From assembly GCA_023614405.1 (NCBI GenBank), contig JAJUPC010000234.1, positions 462,060 to 526,059 on the forward strand: a stretch of 64,000 nt of DNA, read 5' to 3'. Source of the stretch: Avena insularis (Eukaryota; Streptophyta; Magnoliopsida; Poales; Poaceae). The notes under the pieces were generated by a model, which was given only the letters and a program-made list of their open reading frames with translations, did not search any database and was not told the DNA's origin. Positions 39,761-54,172 of this stretch are shown piece after piece (positions within the stretch are counted from its first letter, which is position 1; the number at the start of each line of letters is the position of its first letter). The position numbers and the translations under genes were made by a program.

Positions 39761-42700
39761 GACTCTAGTTGTTGTTAGTAAAAAGAACACACATGCAATG
39801 ACACTGGTGGATCCATAGGTGGATTGTGAAAAGAACACACATGCAATGACACTGGTGGGTCCATATGTGGTATGTGAAAAGAACACACATGCAATGACTC
39901 TGGTTTTTGTTAGTAAATAGAACACACATGCAATGACACAGGTGGATCCATAGGTGGATTGTGAAAAGAACACACATGCAATGACACTGGTGGATCCATA
40001 GGTGGTATGTTAAAAGAACACACAGTTCAATGACTCTGGTTGTTGTTAGTAAAAAGAACACACATGCAATGACACTGGTGGATCCATAGGTGGATTGTGA
40101 AAAGAGCACACATGCAATGACACTGGTGGATCCATATGTGGTATGCGAAAAGAACACACATGCAATGACTCTGGTTGTTGTTAGTAAAAAGAACACACAT
40201 GTAATGACACTGGTGGATCCATCTGTGGTCTCTGAAGAGAACACACATTTAAATGAGTCTGGTTGTTGTTAGTAAAAAGAACACACATGCAATGACACTG
40301 GTGGATCCATAGGTGGATTGTGAAAAGAACACACATGCAATGACACTGGTGGATCCATAGGTGGTATGTGAAAAGAACACACATTTCAATGACTCTGGTT
40401 GTTGTTAGTAAAAAGAACACACATGCAATGACACTGGTGGACCCATAGGTGGATTGTGAAAAGAGCACACATTCAATGACTCTGGTTGTTGTTAGTAAAA
40501 ATAACACACATGCAATGACACTGGTGGATCCATAGGTGGATTGTGAAAAGAATACATATGCAATGACACTGGTGGATCCATATGTGGTATGTGAAAAGAA
40601 CAGTCATGAAATGACTCCAGTTGTTGTTAGTAAAAAGAACACACATGCAATGACACTGGTTGATCCATAGGTGGATTGTGAAAAGAACACACATGCAATG
40701 ACACTGGTGGATCCATATGTGGTATGCGAAAAGCACACACATGCAATGACTCTGGTTGTTGTTAGTAAAAAGAACACACATGTAATGACACTGGTGGATC
40801 CATGTGTGGTCTCTGAAGAGAACACACATTTCAATGACTCTGGTTGTTGTTAGTAAAAACAACACACATGCAATGACACTGGTGGATCCATGGGTAGATT
40901 GTGAAAAGAGCACACATGCAATGACTCTAGTTGTTGTTAGTAAAAAGAACACACATGCAATGTCACTGGTGGATCCATGTGTGGTCTCTGAAGAGAACAC
41001 ACATTCAATGACACTGGTGGATCCATGTGTGGTATGTGAAAAGAATAGTCATGAAATGACTCCAGTTGTTGTTAGTAAAAAGAACACACATGCAATGACA
41101 CTGGTGGATCCATAGGTGGATTGTGAAAAGAACACACATGCAATGACACTGGTGGATCCATATGTGGTATGCGAAAAGAACACACATGCGATGACTCTGG
41201 TTGTAGTTAGTAAAAAGATCACACATGCAATGACATCAGGGATCCATGTGTTGTCACTCAACAGAACACACATGCAATGACACTGGTGGATCCATAGGTG
41301 GTATGTGAAAAGAACACACATTTCAATGACTCTGGTTGTTGTTAGTAAAAACAACACACATGCAATGACACTGGTGGATCCATAGGTGGATTGTGAAAGA
41401 ACACATGCAATGACACTGGTGGATCCATATGTGGTATGTGAAAAGAACACACATGCAATGACTCTAGTTGTTGTTAGTAAAACGAACACACATGTAATGG
41501 CATCAGGATCCATGTGTGGTCTCAAGAGAACACACAATGCAATGACACTGCTGGATCCATAGGTGGATTGTGAAAAGAACACACATGCAATGACACTGGT
41601 GGGTTCATATGTGGTATGTGAAAAGAACACACATTTCAATGACTCTAGTTGTTGTTTCTAAAAAGAACTCACATGCAATGACACTGGTGGATCCATAGGT
41701 AGATTGTGAAAAGAGCACACCTGCAATGACACTGGTGGATCCATATGTGGTATGTGAAAAGAACACACATGCAATGACTCTAGTTGTTGTTAGTAAAAAG
41801 AACACAAATGCAATGTCATCAGGATCCATGTGGTCTCTAAAGAGAACACACATTTCAATGACACTGTGGATCCATATGTGGTATGTGAAAAGAACACATG
41901 AAATGACTCAGTTGTTATTAAAAAGAACACACATGCAATGACACTGGTGGATCCATAGGTGGATTGTGAAAAGAACACACATGCAATGACACTAGTGGAT
42001 CCATATGTGGTATGCGAAAAGAACACACATGCAATGACTCTGGTTGTTGTTAGTAAAAGGAGCACACATGCAATGACATCAGGATCCATGTGTGGTCTCT
42101 GAAGAGAACACACATGCAATGACACTGGTGGATCCATAGGTGGTATGTGAAAAGAACACACATTTCAATGACTGGTTGTTGTTAGTAAAAAGACCACACA
42201 TGCAATGACACTGGTGGATCCATAGGTGGATTGTGAAAGAGCACACATGCAATGACACTGGTGGATCCATATGTGGTATGTGAAAAGAACACACATGCAA
42301 TGACTCCAGTTGTTGTTAGTAAAAAGAACACACATGTAATGACATCAGGATCCATGTGTGGTCTCTCAAGAGAACACACATATCAATGACACCTGTGAAT
42401 CCCTATGTGGTATGTGAAAACAACAGACATGAAATGTCTCTAATTGTTTTTAGTAAAAAGAACACACATGCAATGACACTGGTGGATCCATAGGTGGATT
42501 GTGAAAAGAACACACATGCAATGACACTGGTGGGTCCATATGTGGTATGTGAAAAGAACACACATTTCAATGACTCCAGTTGTTGTTTGTAAAAAGACCA
42601 CACATGCAATGACACTGGTGCATCCATAGGTGGTCTCTGAATAGCACACACACGCAATGACACTGGTGGATCCATATGTGGTATGTGACAAGAACACACA

Positions 42701-45700
42701 TGCAATGACACTGGTTGTTGTTAATAAAAAGAGCACACATGCAATGACACTAGTGGATCCATGTGTGGTCTCTAAAGAGAAGACACATTTCAATGACTCG
42801 TTGTTGTTAGTAAAAAGAAAACACATGCAATGAAATGACTCTAGTTGTTGTTAGTAAAAGAACACACATGCAATGACACTGGTGGTTCCATAGGTGGTTT
42901 GTGAAAAGAACACACATGCAATGACACTGTGGGTCCATATGTGGTATGTGAAAAGAACACACATGCAATGACTGGTTTTTGTTAGTAAAGAACACACATG
43001 CAATGACACAGGTGGATCCATAGGTGGATTGTGAAAAGAACACATGCAATGACACCGTGGATCCATATGTGGTATGTGAAAAGAACACACATGCAGTGAC
43101 TCGTTGTTGTTAGTAAAAAGAACACACATGCAATGACACTGGTGGATCCATAGGTGGATTGTGAAAAGAGCACACATGCAATGACACTGGTGGATCCATA
43201 TGTGGTATGCGAAAAGAACACACATGCAATGACTCTAGTTGTTGTTAGTAAAAAGAACACACATGTAATGACACTGGTGGATCCATCTGTGGTCTCAAGA
43301 GAACACACATTTAAATGAGTCTGGTTGTTGTTAGTAAAAAGAACACACATGCAATGACACTGGTGGATCCATAGGTGGATTGTGAAAAGAACACACATGC
43401 AATGACACTGGTGGGTCCATATGTGGTATGTGAAAAGAACACACATTTCAATGACTCTGGTTGTTGTTAGTAAAAAGAACACACATGCAATGACACTGGT
43501 GGATCCATGGGTAGATTGTGAAAAGAGCACACATGCAATGACACTGGTGGATCCATACGTGGTATGTGAAAAGAACACACTTGCAATGACTCTAGTTGTT
43601 GTTAGTAAAAAGAACACACATGCAATGTCACTGGTGGATCCATGTGTGGTCTCTGCAGAGAACACACATTCAATGACACTGGTGGATCCATATGTGGTAT
43701 GTGAAAAGAACAGTCATGAAATGACTCCAGTTGTTGTTAGTAAAAAGAACACACATGCAATGACACTGGTGGATCCATAGTTGGATTGTGAAAAGAACAC
43801 ACATGCAATGACACTGGTGGATCCATATGTGGTATGCGAAAAGAACACACATGTGATGACTCTGGTTGTACTTAGTAAAAAGAGCACACATGCAATGACA
43901 CTGGTGGATCCATAGGTGGTATGTGAAAAGAACACACATTTCAATGACTCTCGTTGTTGTTAGTAAAAACAACACACATGCAATGACACTGGTGGATCCA
44001 TAGGTGGATTGTGAAAGAGCACACATGCAATGACACTGGTGGATCCATATGTGGTATGTGAAAAGAACACACATGCAATGACTCCAGTTGTTGTTAGTAA
44101 AACGAACACACATGTAATGACATCAGGATCCATGTGGTCTCTGAAGAGAACACACATTTCAATGACACTGGTGGATCCATATGTGGTATGTGAAAACAAC
44201 AGTCATGAAATGACTCTAGTTGTTATTAGTAAAAAGAACACACATGCAATGACACTGGTGGATCCATAGGTGGATTGTGAAAAAAAAACACATGCAATGA
44301 CACTGGTGGGTCCATATGTGGTATGTGAAAAGAACACACATTTCAATGACTCTAGTTGTTGTTTGTAAAAAGAACACACATGCAATGACACTGGTGGATC
44401 CATAGGTAGATTGTGAAAAGAGCACACATGCAATGACACTGGTGGATCCATATGTGGTATGTGAAAAGAACACACATGCAATGACACTGGTTGTTGTTAG
44501 TAAAAAGAGAACACATGCAATGACACTAGTGGATCCATGTGTGGTCTCTCAAGAGAACACACATTTCAATGACTCTGATTGTTGTTAGTAAAAAGAACAC
44601 ACATGCAATGACACTGGTGGATCCACGTGTGGTCTCTGAAGAGAACACACATTTCAATGACAGTGGTGGATCCATATGTGGTATGTGAAAAGAACAGTCA
44701 TGAAATGACTCCTGTTATTGTTAGTAAAAAGAACACACATGCAATGACACTGGTGGATCCATAGGTGGATTGTGAAAGGAACACAAATGCAATGAAACGG
44801 GTGGATCCATATGTGGTATGTGAAAATAACACATATGCAATGACTCTGGTTGTTGTTAGTAAATAGAACACACATGCAGTGACACTAGTGGATCCATAGG
44901 TGGATTGTGAAAAGAGCACACATGCAATGACACTGGTGGATCCATATGTGGTATGTGAAAAGAACACACATGCAATGACTCTAGTTGTTGTTAGTAAAAA
45001 GAACACACATGCAATGTCATCAGGATCCATGTGGTCTCAAGAGAACACACATTTCAATGACACTGTGGATCCATATGTGGTATGTGAAAAGAACAAATAT
45101 GAAATAACTCCGGTTGTTTTAGTAAAAAGAACACACATGCAATGACACTGTGGATACATAGGTGGATTGAAAAGAACACACATGCAATGACACTGGTGGA
45201 TCCATATGTGGTATGCAAAAGAACACACATGCGATGACTCTGTTGTTATTAGTAAAAAGAGCACACATGCAATGACATCAGGATCCATGTGTGGTCTCAA
45301 GAGAACACACATGGAATGACACTGTGGATCCATAGGTGGTATGTTTAAAGAACACACATTTCAATGACTCGTTGTTAGTAAAACAACACACATGCAATGA
45401 CACTGTGGATCTATAGGTGGATTGTGAAAGAGCACACATGCAATGACACTGGATCCATATCTGTATGTGAAAAGAACACACATGCAATGACTCAGCTTGT
45501 TGTTAGTAAAACGAACACACATGTAATGACATCAGGATCCATGTGTGGTCTCTGAAGAGAACACACATTTCAATGACACTGGTGGATCCATATGTGGTAT
45601 GTGAAAACAACAGTCATGAAATGACTCCAGTTGTAATTATTAAAAGAACACACCTGCAATGACACTAGTGGATCCATAGGTGGATTGTGAAAAGAACACA

Positions 45701-48700
45701 CATGCAATGACACTGGTGGGTCCATATGTGGTATGTGAAAAGAACACACATTTCAATGACTCTAGTTGTTGTTTGTAAAAAGAACACACATGCAATGACA
45801 CTGGTGGATCCTTAGGTAGATTGTGAAAAGAGCACACATGCAATGACACTGGTGGATCCATATGTGGTATGTGAAAAGAACACACATGCAATGACTCTAG
45901 TTGTTATTAGTAGAAAGAACACACATGCAATGTCACTGGTGGATCCATGTGTGGTCTCTGAAGAGAAAAAACATTTCAATGACACTGGTGGATCCATATG
46001 TGGTATGTGAAAAGAACAGTCATGAAATGACTTGTTTTTATTAAAAAGAACACACATGCAATGACACTGGTGGATCCATAGGTGGTATGTGAAAAGAACA
46101 CACATTTCAATGACTCTGGTTGTTGTTAGTAAAAAGAACACACATGAAATGACACTGGTGGATCCATAGGTGGATTGTGAAAAGTGCACACATGCAATGA
46201 CACTGGTGGATCCATATGTGGTATGTGAAAAGAACACACATGCAATGACTCTAGTTGTTGTTAGTAAAAAGAACACACATGCAATGTCACTGGTGGATCC
46301 ATGTGTGGTCTCTGAAGAGAAAAAACATTTCAATGACACTGGTGGATCCATATGTGGTATGTGAAAAGAACAGTCATGAAATGACTCTAGTTGTTGTTAG
46401 TAAAAAGAACACACATGCAATGACACTGGTGGATCCATAGGTGGATTGTGAAAGAGCACACATGCAATGACACTGGTGGATCCATATGTGGTATGTGAAA
46501 AGAACACACATGCAATGACTCTAGTTGTTGTTAGTAAAAGAACACACATGTAATGACATCAGGATCCATGTGTGGTCTCCAAGAGAACACACATTTCAAT
46601 GACACTGTGGATCCATATGTGGTATGTGAAACAACTTTGATGAAATGACTCTAATTGTTTTTAGTAAAAAGAACACACATGCAATGACACTGGTGGATCC
46701 ATAGGTGGATTGTGAAAAGAACACACATGCAATGACACTGGTGGGTCCATATGTGGTATGTGAAAAGAACACACATTTCAATGACTCTAGTTGTTCTTTG
46801 TAAAAAGACCAGGCATGCAATGTCACTGGTGGATCCATAGGTGGTCTCAAGAGAACACACATTTCAATGACAAGGTGGATCCATATGTGGTATGTGAAAA
46901 GAACAGTCATGAAATGACTCCTGTTATTGTTAGTAAAAAGAACACACATGCAATGACACTGGTGGATCCATAGGTGGATTGTGAAAGGAACACAAATGCA
47001 ATGAAACGGGTGGATCCATATGTGGTATGTGAAAATAACACATATGCAATGACTCTGGTTGTTAGTAAATAGAACACACATGCAAGGACACTAGTGGATC
47101 CATAGGTGGATTGTGAAAAGAGCACACATGCAATGACACCTGTGGATCCATATGTGGTATGCGAAAAGAACACACATGCGTGACTCTAGTTGTTGTTAGT
47201 TAAAACAACACACATGCAATGACACTAGTGGATCCATGTGTGGTCTCTAAAGAGAACACACATGCAATGACACTGGTGGATCCATAGGTGGTATGTGAAA
47301 AGAACACACATGGAATGACACTGGTTGTTGTTAGTAAAAGAGCACACATGCAATGACATCAGGATGCATGTGTGGTCTCAAGAGAACACACATTTCAATG
47401 ACACTGGTGGATCCATATGTGGTATGTGAAAACAACAGTCATGAAATCACTCCAGTTGTTATTATTAAAAGTACACACATGCAATGACACTAGTGGATCC
47501 ATAGGTGGATTGTGAAAAGAACACACATGCAATGACACTGGTGGGTGCATATGTGGTATGTGAAAAGAACACACATTTCAATAACTCTAGTTGTTGTTTG
47601 TAAAAAGAACACACATGCAATGACACTGGTGGATCCATAGGTAGATTGTGAAAAGAGCACACATGCAATGACACTAGTGGATCCATATGTGGTATGTGAA
47701 AAGAACACACATGCAATGACTCTAGTTGTTGTTAGTAAAAATAACACAGATGCAATGTCATCAGGATCCATGTGTGTTCTCTCAAGAGAACACACATTTC
47801 AATGACACTGGTGGATCCATATGTGGTATGTGAAAAGAACAGTCATGAAATGACTCCAGTTGTTGTTAGTAAAAAGAACACACATACAATGACACTGGTG
47901 GATCCATAGGTGGATTGTGAAAGAGCACACATGCAATGACACTGGTGGGTCCATATGTGGTATGTGAAAAGAACACACGTGCAATGACTCTAGTTGTTGT
48001 TAGTAAAAAGAACACACATGTAATAACACTGGTGGATCCATGTGTGGTCTCTGAAGAGAACACACATTGCAATGACACTGGTGGATCCATATGTGGTATG
48101 TGAAAAGAACAGTCATGAAATGACTCAGCTTGTTGTTAGTAAAAGAACACACATGCAATGACACCGGTGGATCCATAGGTGGATTGTGAAAAGAACACAC
48201 ATGCAATGACACCGGTGGGTCCATATGTGGTGTGAAAAGAACACACATGCGATGACTCTAGTTGTTCTTTGTAAAAAGACCATGCATGCAATGACACTGG
48301 TGGATCCATAGGTGGTATGTTTAAAGAACACACATTTCAATGACTCTGGTTGTTGTTAGTAAAAACAACACACATGCAATGACACTGGTGGATCCATAGG
48401 TGGATTGCGAAAGAGCACACATGCAATGACACTGGTGGATCCATATCTGGTATGTGAAAATAACACACATGCAATGACTCCAGTTGTTGTTAGTAAAACG
48501 AACACACATGTAATGACATCAGGATCCATGTGGTCTCAAGAGAACACACATTTTAATGACACTGGTTGATCCATATGTGGTCTGTGAAAACACCAGTCTT
48601 GAAATGACTCCAGTTGTTATTATTAACAGAACGCACATGCAATGACACTAGTGGATCCATAGGTGGATTGTGAAAAGAACACACATGCAATGACACTGGT

Positions 48701-50444
48701 GGGTCCATATGTGGTATGTGAAAACAACACACATTTCAATGACTCTAGTTGTTGTTTGTAAAAAGAACACACATGCAATGACACTGGTGGATCCATAGGT
48801 GGATTGTGAAAGAGCACACATGCAATGACACTGGTGGATCCATATGTGGTATGTGAAAAGAACACACATGCAATGACTCTAGTTGTTGCTAGTAAAAAGA
48901 ACAAACATGTAATGACATCAGGATCCATGTGTGGTCTCAAGAGAACACACATTTCAATGACACTGTGGATCCATATGTGGTATGTGAAAAGAACACATGA
49001 AATGACTCAGCTTGTTGTTAGTAAAAGAACACACATTCAATGACACTGGTGGATCCATAGGTGGATTGTGAAAAGAACACACATGCAATGACACTGGTGG
49101 ATCCATATGTGGTATGCGAAAAGAACACACATGCAATGACTCTGGTTGTTGTTAGTAAACAGAGCACACATGCAATGACATCAGGATCCATGTGTGGTCT
49201 CTCAAGAGAACACACATGCAATGACACTGTGGATCCATAGGTGGTATGTTTAAAGAACACACATTTCAATGACTGTTGTTGTTAGTAAAAACAACACACA
49301 TGCAATGACACTGTGGATCCATAGGTGGATTGTGAAACAGCACACATGCAATGACACTCGTGGATCCATATGTGGTATGTGAAAAGAACACACATGCAAT
49401 GACTCTAGTTGTTGTTAGTAAAAAGAACACACATGTAATGACATCAGGATCCATGTGTGGTCTCCAAGAGAACACACATTTCAATGACACTGTGGATCCA
49501 TATGTGGTATGTGAAAACAACACATGAAATGACTCTAGTTGTTATTAGTAAAAAGAACACACATGCAATGACACTGTGGATCCATAGGTGGATTGTGAAA
49601 AGAACACACATGCAATGACACTGTGGGTCCATATGTGGTATGTGAAAAGAACACACATTTCAATGACTCTAGTTGTTCTTGTAAAAGACCACGATGCAAT
49701 GACACTAGTGCATCCATAGGTGGTCTCTTAATAGAACACACACGCAATGACACTGGTGGATCCATATGTGGTATGTGAAAAGAACACACATGCAATGACT
49801 CTAGTTGTTGTTAGTAAAAAGAACACACATGCAATGTCACTTGTGGATCCATGTGTGGTCTCAAGAAAAAACATTTCAATGACACTGTGGATCCATATGT
49901 GGTATGTGAAAAGAATACCATGAAATGACTCTTGTTGTTAGTAAAAAGAACACACATGCAATGACATTGGTGGATCCATAGGTGGATTGTGAAAAGAACA
50001 CACATGCAATGACACTGTGGATCCATATGTGGTATGTGAAAAGAACACACATGCAATGACTCGTTGTTGTTAGTAAAAGAGCACACATGCATGACACTGT
50101 GGATCCATCTGTGGTCTCAACAGAACACACATGCAATGACACTGTGGATCCATAGGTGGTATGTGAAAAGAACACACATTTCAATGACTCATTGTTGTTA
50201 GTAAAAAGAACACACATGCAATGACACTGTGGATCCATAGGTGGATTGTGAAAGAGCACACATGCAATGACACTGTGGATCCATATGTGGTATGTGAAAA
50301 GAACACACATGCAATGACTCTAGTTGTTGCTAGTAAAAAGAACAAACATGTAATGACATCAGGATCCATGTGTGGTCTCCAAGAGAACACACATTTCAAT
50401 GACACGGTGGATCCATATGTGGTATAGAAAACAACAACATGAAT

Positions 50445-50662
50445 GATCAGAAGCCCCCAACCTTAAATAAGATTGAGTCTCGTGTTTACAATGCTAGTCC
50501 TCGATCAATAGCTAGCATCCACAGCTCAGATGTAATATCAAGAAACAAGGGTCATAATACAACTTTATAACCAATAATAACATAATTTTATTACATCAAA
50601 CATAGCTCATTAGGCCATTACATTACATTGCAATGAATAACTATAGTCATGGGTCCTTCATC
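50445..50662 (-). repeat. End fragment of a second gypsy LTR, - strand
   Basis: Read on the - strand this resembles the last part of the LTR at 23330-23444: a GATATTACATCT run, then TGCTAGCTATT, GACTAGCA and a pyrimidine/purine end. It is clearly diverged from that LTR. It is the terminal piece of the LTR that continues at 59399-63993 and is separated from it by the copia insertion. The outer boundary with the satellite is fuzzy (50445-50451), because both the last satellite subunit and the LTR terminus are degraded. The target duplication of this element cannot be checked, as its other end lies outside the window. Confidence 0.8.
50658..50662. repeat. Target-site duplication of the copia element, left copy (TCATC)
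   Basis: TCATC precedes the copia LTR terminus and recurs at 59394-59398. The surrounding host LTR reads continuously across the join when compared with the related LTR near 23220-23245 (CATGAAGATGAAGGACTCC region), which supports insertion into a pre-existing gypsy LTR. Confidence 0.8.
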
Positions 50663-52514
50663 TCGTAGGGGTTCGTAGTATGGAAAACAAAAATTTTCTA
50701 TCGCATACAAACAAACAAGCCAAGATCTATCTACTAGATTGCAGCAACGAAGTCAATGGAATAACTCACCTCAAGATTCCAAAGTGTTTAACGAGAGCAG
50801 ATTCTCGTGGGTGATGTAGTCGATTTTCCGATCTCAAGATCGCAGACGATCCTTCCGGCTGCTAAGAGCGCCTCCCAGGCCGGGTCACACGCTCGGTACT
50901 GACGAAGACCTTCCTCCCTTGTTCCAAAGAAAATGGAGGTTGTAGCACTCTCTCGCAATTCCGGCAAAGACAACCAAGGTACCGGAGGTAGAGGGAGATC
51001 CCGCAGGCTTCGCCAAGGCAAGTAGTATGGTGGAGCTTATGAGAGAGGATATTAGTGGTCTAGTAATTAGACACACCAATTAGAAGGCTCTAAACCACTA
51101 GAAGGCTCTAAACCAATAGCTCTAAACCGGGTCTAGATCTAGGGTTTAGTTTAGAGGATAGGAAACTTGTGTGTTTAGGAGGGGAGGCCCCGCCTTGCCT
51201 TTATAGGTGGGAGGGTCAGGCCAAGGGGAGGAGTCCCTCCTCAAGTCGGGCCTTGGGAGGCGCCGCCAAGGGGACTCTCCCCAAGTCGGTCTCCACCTCC
51301 TCCTCTTTTCCCACTTTCCCAAAATTGCCGCTTGACTTTCAAACTAGCCGCTTGACTTTTCAATTTAGGATTTAAATAAACCCTTTATTTTGGACAGCGA
51401 GAACACTTAGTACATGATGCAATCATTCTAATATGTAATGACACATTCATGTACCCTTCCCTCCTGAGTGCCGGACATTCCGGATCTTCTAGAATGTTCC
51501 CGATGAAAACACCTAATCATTCCGCCATTCAAACGGAACTTTCCTTATATGAATCTTATTCTCCTGACCATTCCGGATCTCCTCGTGATATCCCGGATCC
51601 CATCCGAGACCAACAACATTCGCCCCTTTCTCATAATACCATAACTACTCAAACAACGTCAATCCTTATGTGTCTCCTCACGGTTCGTGAATTATGCGAC
51701 ATGATCGAGACACTTCCCAGCAATAACCAATAGAGGAATCTGGAAATTCATATGGCACCCACATATTTCTACGATTACTTTACATCGAATGAACCACTTA
51801 CATACGATACCAATTTCCCTTTGTCTCACGATATGTTACTTATCCGAGGTTATGATCATCGGATCTCTCGCATACCTAGTTCATCCTCACATCGATAAGT
51901 ACTCTTTTCTCGCTCCTGATATGTGATCCCCAGACCAAGTCACATGCTTGCAAGCTAATTGGATGACATTTCACCGAGAGGGCCCAGAGAATATCTATCC
52001 GTCATGTGGATGGACAAATCCCACTCTTGATCCATGTGTTTCAACCAATACTTTCCTAACACTCAATGCCACCTTTATAGCCACCCGTTACGGTGTGGTG
52101 TTTGATGACATCAAAGCATCCATCCAGCAAAGGTGATATGCATGATCTCATGGTCGAAGGAATTAGGTTACTATGTATCGTAAAGCATATAGCAATTGAA
52201 CTATTGAAATGACTTGATCTTTATGCTACGCTTATCTATAGGAGTATGTCCACCATATCATTCTCCTAACGATATGATCTTTTGTTGATAACATCTCAAT
52301 GTTCATGATAGGGAAACCACAATCATCAATCAACCAACAAGCTAGTGAAGTATAGAGGCTATACTAGGGACTTCAAATTAAGTTTACAAATCACACAAGT
52401 ATTAATGGTTTCCTTGTTAATACTATTATAGCATGAATGTAAACATTTATCATAAACACAAAGATATATAATAATAACTACATTTATTATTGCCTCTAGG
52501 GCATATCTCCAACA
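50663..52514 (-). repeat. 3' LTR of the copia element
   Basis: The LTR is 1852 bp. It ends on its right side with the reverse complement of TGTTGGAGATATGCCCTAGA and is followed by the purine tract. It aligns throughout with 57541-59393. Most differences are one- or two-base indels: CCGG versus CCG near 50961 and 57841, AACGGAAC versus AACGAAC near 51531 and 58413, CTCCTGACC versus CTCCGACC near 51561 and 58441. Short open frames inside (for example 50788-51021 and 51449-51733) are LTR sequence, not genes. Confidence 0.93.
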
Positions 52515-52530
52515 GCCTCCCACTTGCACT
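52515..52530 (-). other. Polypurine tract of the copia element
   Basis: On the - strand this reads AGTGCAAGTGGGAGGC directly before the LTR start TGTTGG. It is the plus-strand primer tract typical of the BARE/Angela family, and its position fixes the orientation of the element. Confidence 0.9.
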
Positions 52531-52538
52531 AGAGTCAT

Positions 52539-54072
52539 CTAATCTAGATTACATGGTAATATACCCAACACCCATGGCAGTTTGGTGTTGGTCATGTTTT
52601 GCCCTCGGAGAGGTTTAGTCAACGGATCCGCCACATTCAGATCTGTGTGTACTTTGCAAATCTTTATATCCCCATCCCGGATATGTTCTCGAATAGCGTG
52701 AAACGCAGCTTGATATGCTTCACTTCTTGTGTGACCTTGGTTCCTGCTACAAGACTTGAACCACACCCAGCTCAGAATGAACTCTTTCATCCATATCGCT
52801 TGTGAAGCCCGGCAGCCATGTATTCCGATTCAGCTTGAAGATCTCGCCACAACGCTTTGCTTTGCACTCCTCCAAAGCCTAATCGCACCATTCAAAATAA
52901 ATACGTATCCATTGTGATTTAGAATCATCCGGATCGGTGTTCCAACTAGCATCGGTGTAACCATTAACAACGAGCTGCTCATCACCTCCATAAGAAAGAA
53001 CCATATCCTTAGTTCTTCTCAAGTACTTAAGGATGTTTTTGATCTGTCCAATGATCCACTCGATCACTTTGATATCTGCTAGTTAGACTAACAAGATATG
53101 CGATGTCGGGTCTAGTACATAGCATGGCATACATTAGAGATCCCATGGCTGAGGCATAGGGAGTCTTACTCATTCTTTCTCTATCTTCTGCCGATGTCGG
53201 ACTTTGAGTTTTACTCAAGGTCGACATAGCAACATGGGCAAGAACCCTTTCTTGCTATCTTCCATTCCAAACCTCTTTAGAACTTTGTCCAAATATGTAC
53301 TTTGTGACAATGATATTTGGCGCTTCGATCTATCTCTATAAATCTTTATGCCTAATATGTAAGTCGCTTCGCCAAGATCCTTCATTGAAAAACTATTATT
53401 CAAATACTCTTTTGACACTATTAAGAAGGTCTACATCATTCCCAATCAACAATATGTCATCCACATACAGATAAGAATGCTACAGAGCTCCCACTCACTT
53501 TCTTGTAAATACAAGCTTCTCCATAAGTTTGTATAAAACCAAAACTTTGATTACCTTATCAAAACGTTGATTCCAACTTCGATGCTTGCTTCAATCCATA
53601 GATGGACCGCTGAAGTTTGCATACCTTGTTAGCATCTTTAGGATCGACAAAACCTTTGGGTTGTATCATATACAACTCTTCATCAATGTCTCCATTGAGG
53701 AATGCTGTTTTGACATCCATCCGCCATATCTCATAATCATAATATGCAAGCATTGCTAACATAATCCTCACAGATTTTAGCTTCGCACCGTGAGAAAGTC
53801 TCATCGTAGTCAACTCCTTGAATTTGTCGAAACCCTTTATGACAAGTCGAGCTTTATAGACAAAGAATATTACCATCAAAGATCTGCTTTCTTCTTGAAA
53901 ATCCATTTGTTCTCGACACCTTCCTACCATCCGAAGTCCACCAAAGTCCATACTTGGTTTTCAGACATGGATCCAATCTCGATTTCATGGCTTCTTGCCA
54001 TTTATTGGAATCGCTCATCATCGCTTCCTCATATGTCTCGGTCATCGTGTTGTCCACCAACATGACATTCAT
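52539..54072 (-). pseudogene. pol: copia pol fragment: reverse transcriptase and RNase H, broken
   Basis: On the - strand, coding similarity runs from about 54072 down to 52539 in several frames. The N-terminal reverse transcriptase side holds KARLV.KGF and an intact-looking stretch around MDVKTAFLNGDI (within 53559-53951). The catalytic YVDD is encoded at 53456-53467. The segment containing MKDLGEATYILGIKI lies in 53215-53418, the TRPDIAY region in 53027-53227, and the RNase H side with KYLRRTKDM and GYTDASW in 52879-53067. The C-terminal HTDLNVADPLTKPL is at about 52608-52649. Frames change at least five times, so the enzyme cannot be made. In an active element it would copy RNA to DNA and degrade the RNA strand. 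Confidence 0.92.
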
Positions 54073-54172
54073 AACGAATCATACCAACTGGAGTGGTACG
54101 AAGTTCTCGCTGACTCGAGGCTCAGAGCAACTTCAACCGAAGTTTCATGATCACCATCATTAGCTTCCTCTC

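Larger units (their letters stand above)
29250..50444 (+). repeat. BamHI-rich satellite array, right part
   Basis: This continues the same array in the same orientation, with the same 48/39/40-bp subunits and BamHI sites. It differs from the left part in two ways. A subunit variant with ACATCAGGATCC in place of ACACTGGTGGATCC recurs about twenty times from 29815 onward; I did not see it in the left part. From about 36 kb small deletions become frequent (CACTGTGG for CACTGGTGG, ACTCGTTG for ACTCTGGTTG, GTCTCAAGAG for GTCTCTGAAGAG) and increase toward the right end. The array ends at about 50444, where a degraded subunit meets a gypsy LTR end. I find no gene in it. Confidence 0.96.

Noticed and set aside
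1..50444. CRISPR-like array
   Set aside because: The regular spacing is tandem repetition with no unique spacers; all parts of each unit repeat. The context is a plant genome with LTR retrotransposons.
1..50444. Telomeric or centromeric identity of the satellite
   Set aside because: No TTTAGGG runs are present. No known grass centromeric satellite or centromeric gypsy signature is recognisable, so position on the chromosome cannot be claimed from sequence.
53790..54163. + strand open frames over the reverse transcriptase region
   Set aside because: They are the antisense of the copia pol pseudogene.
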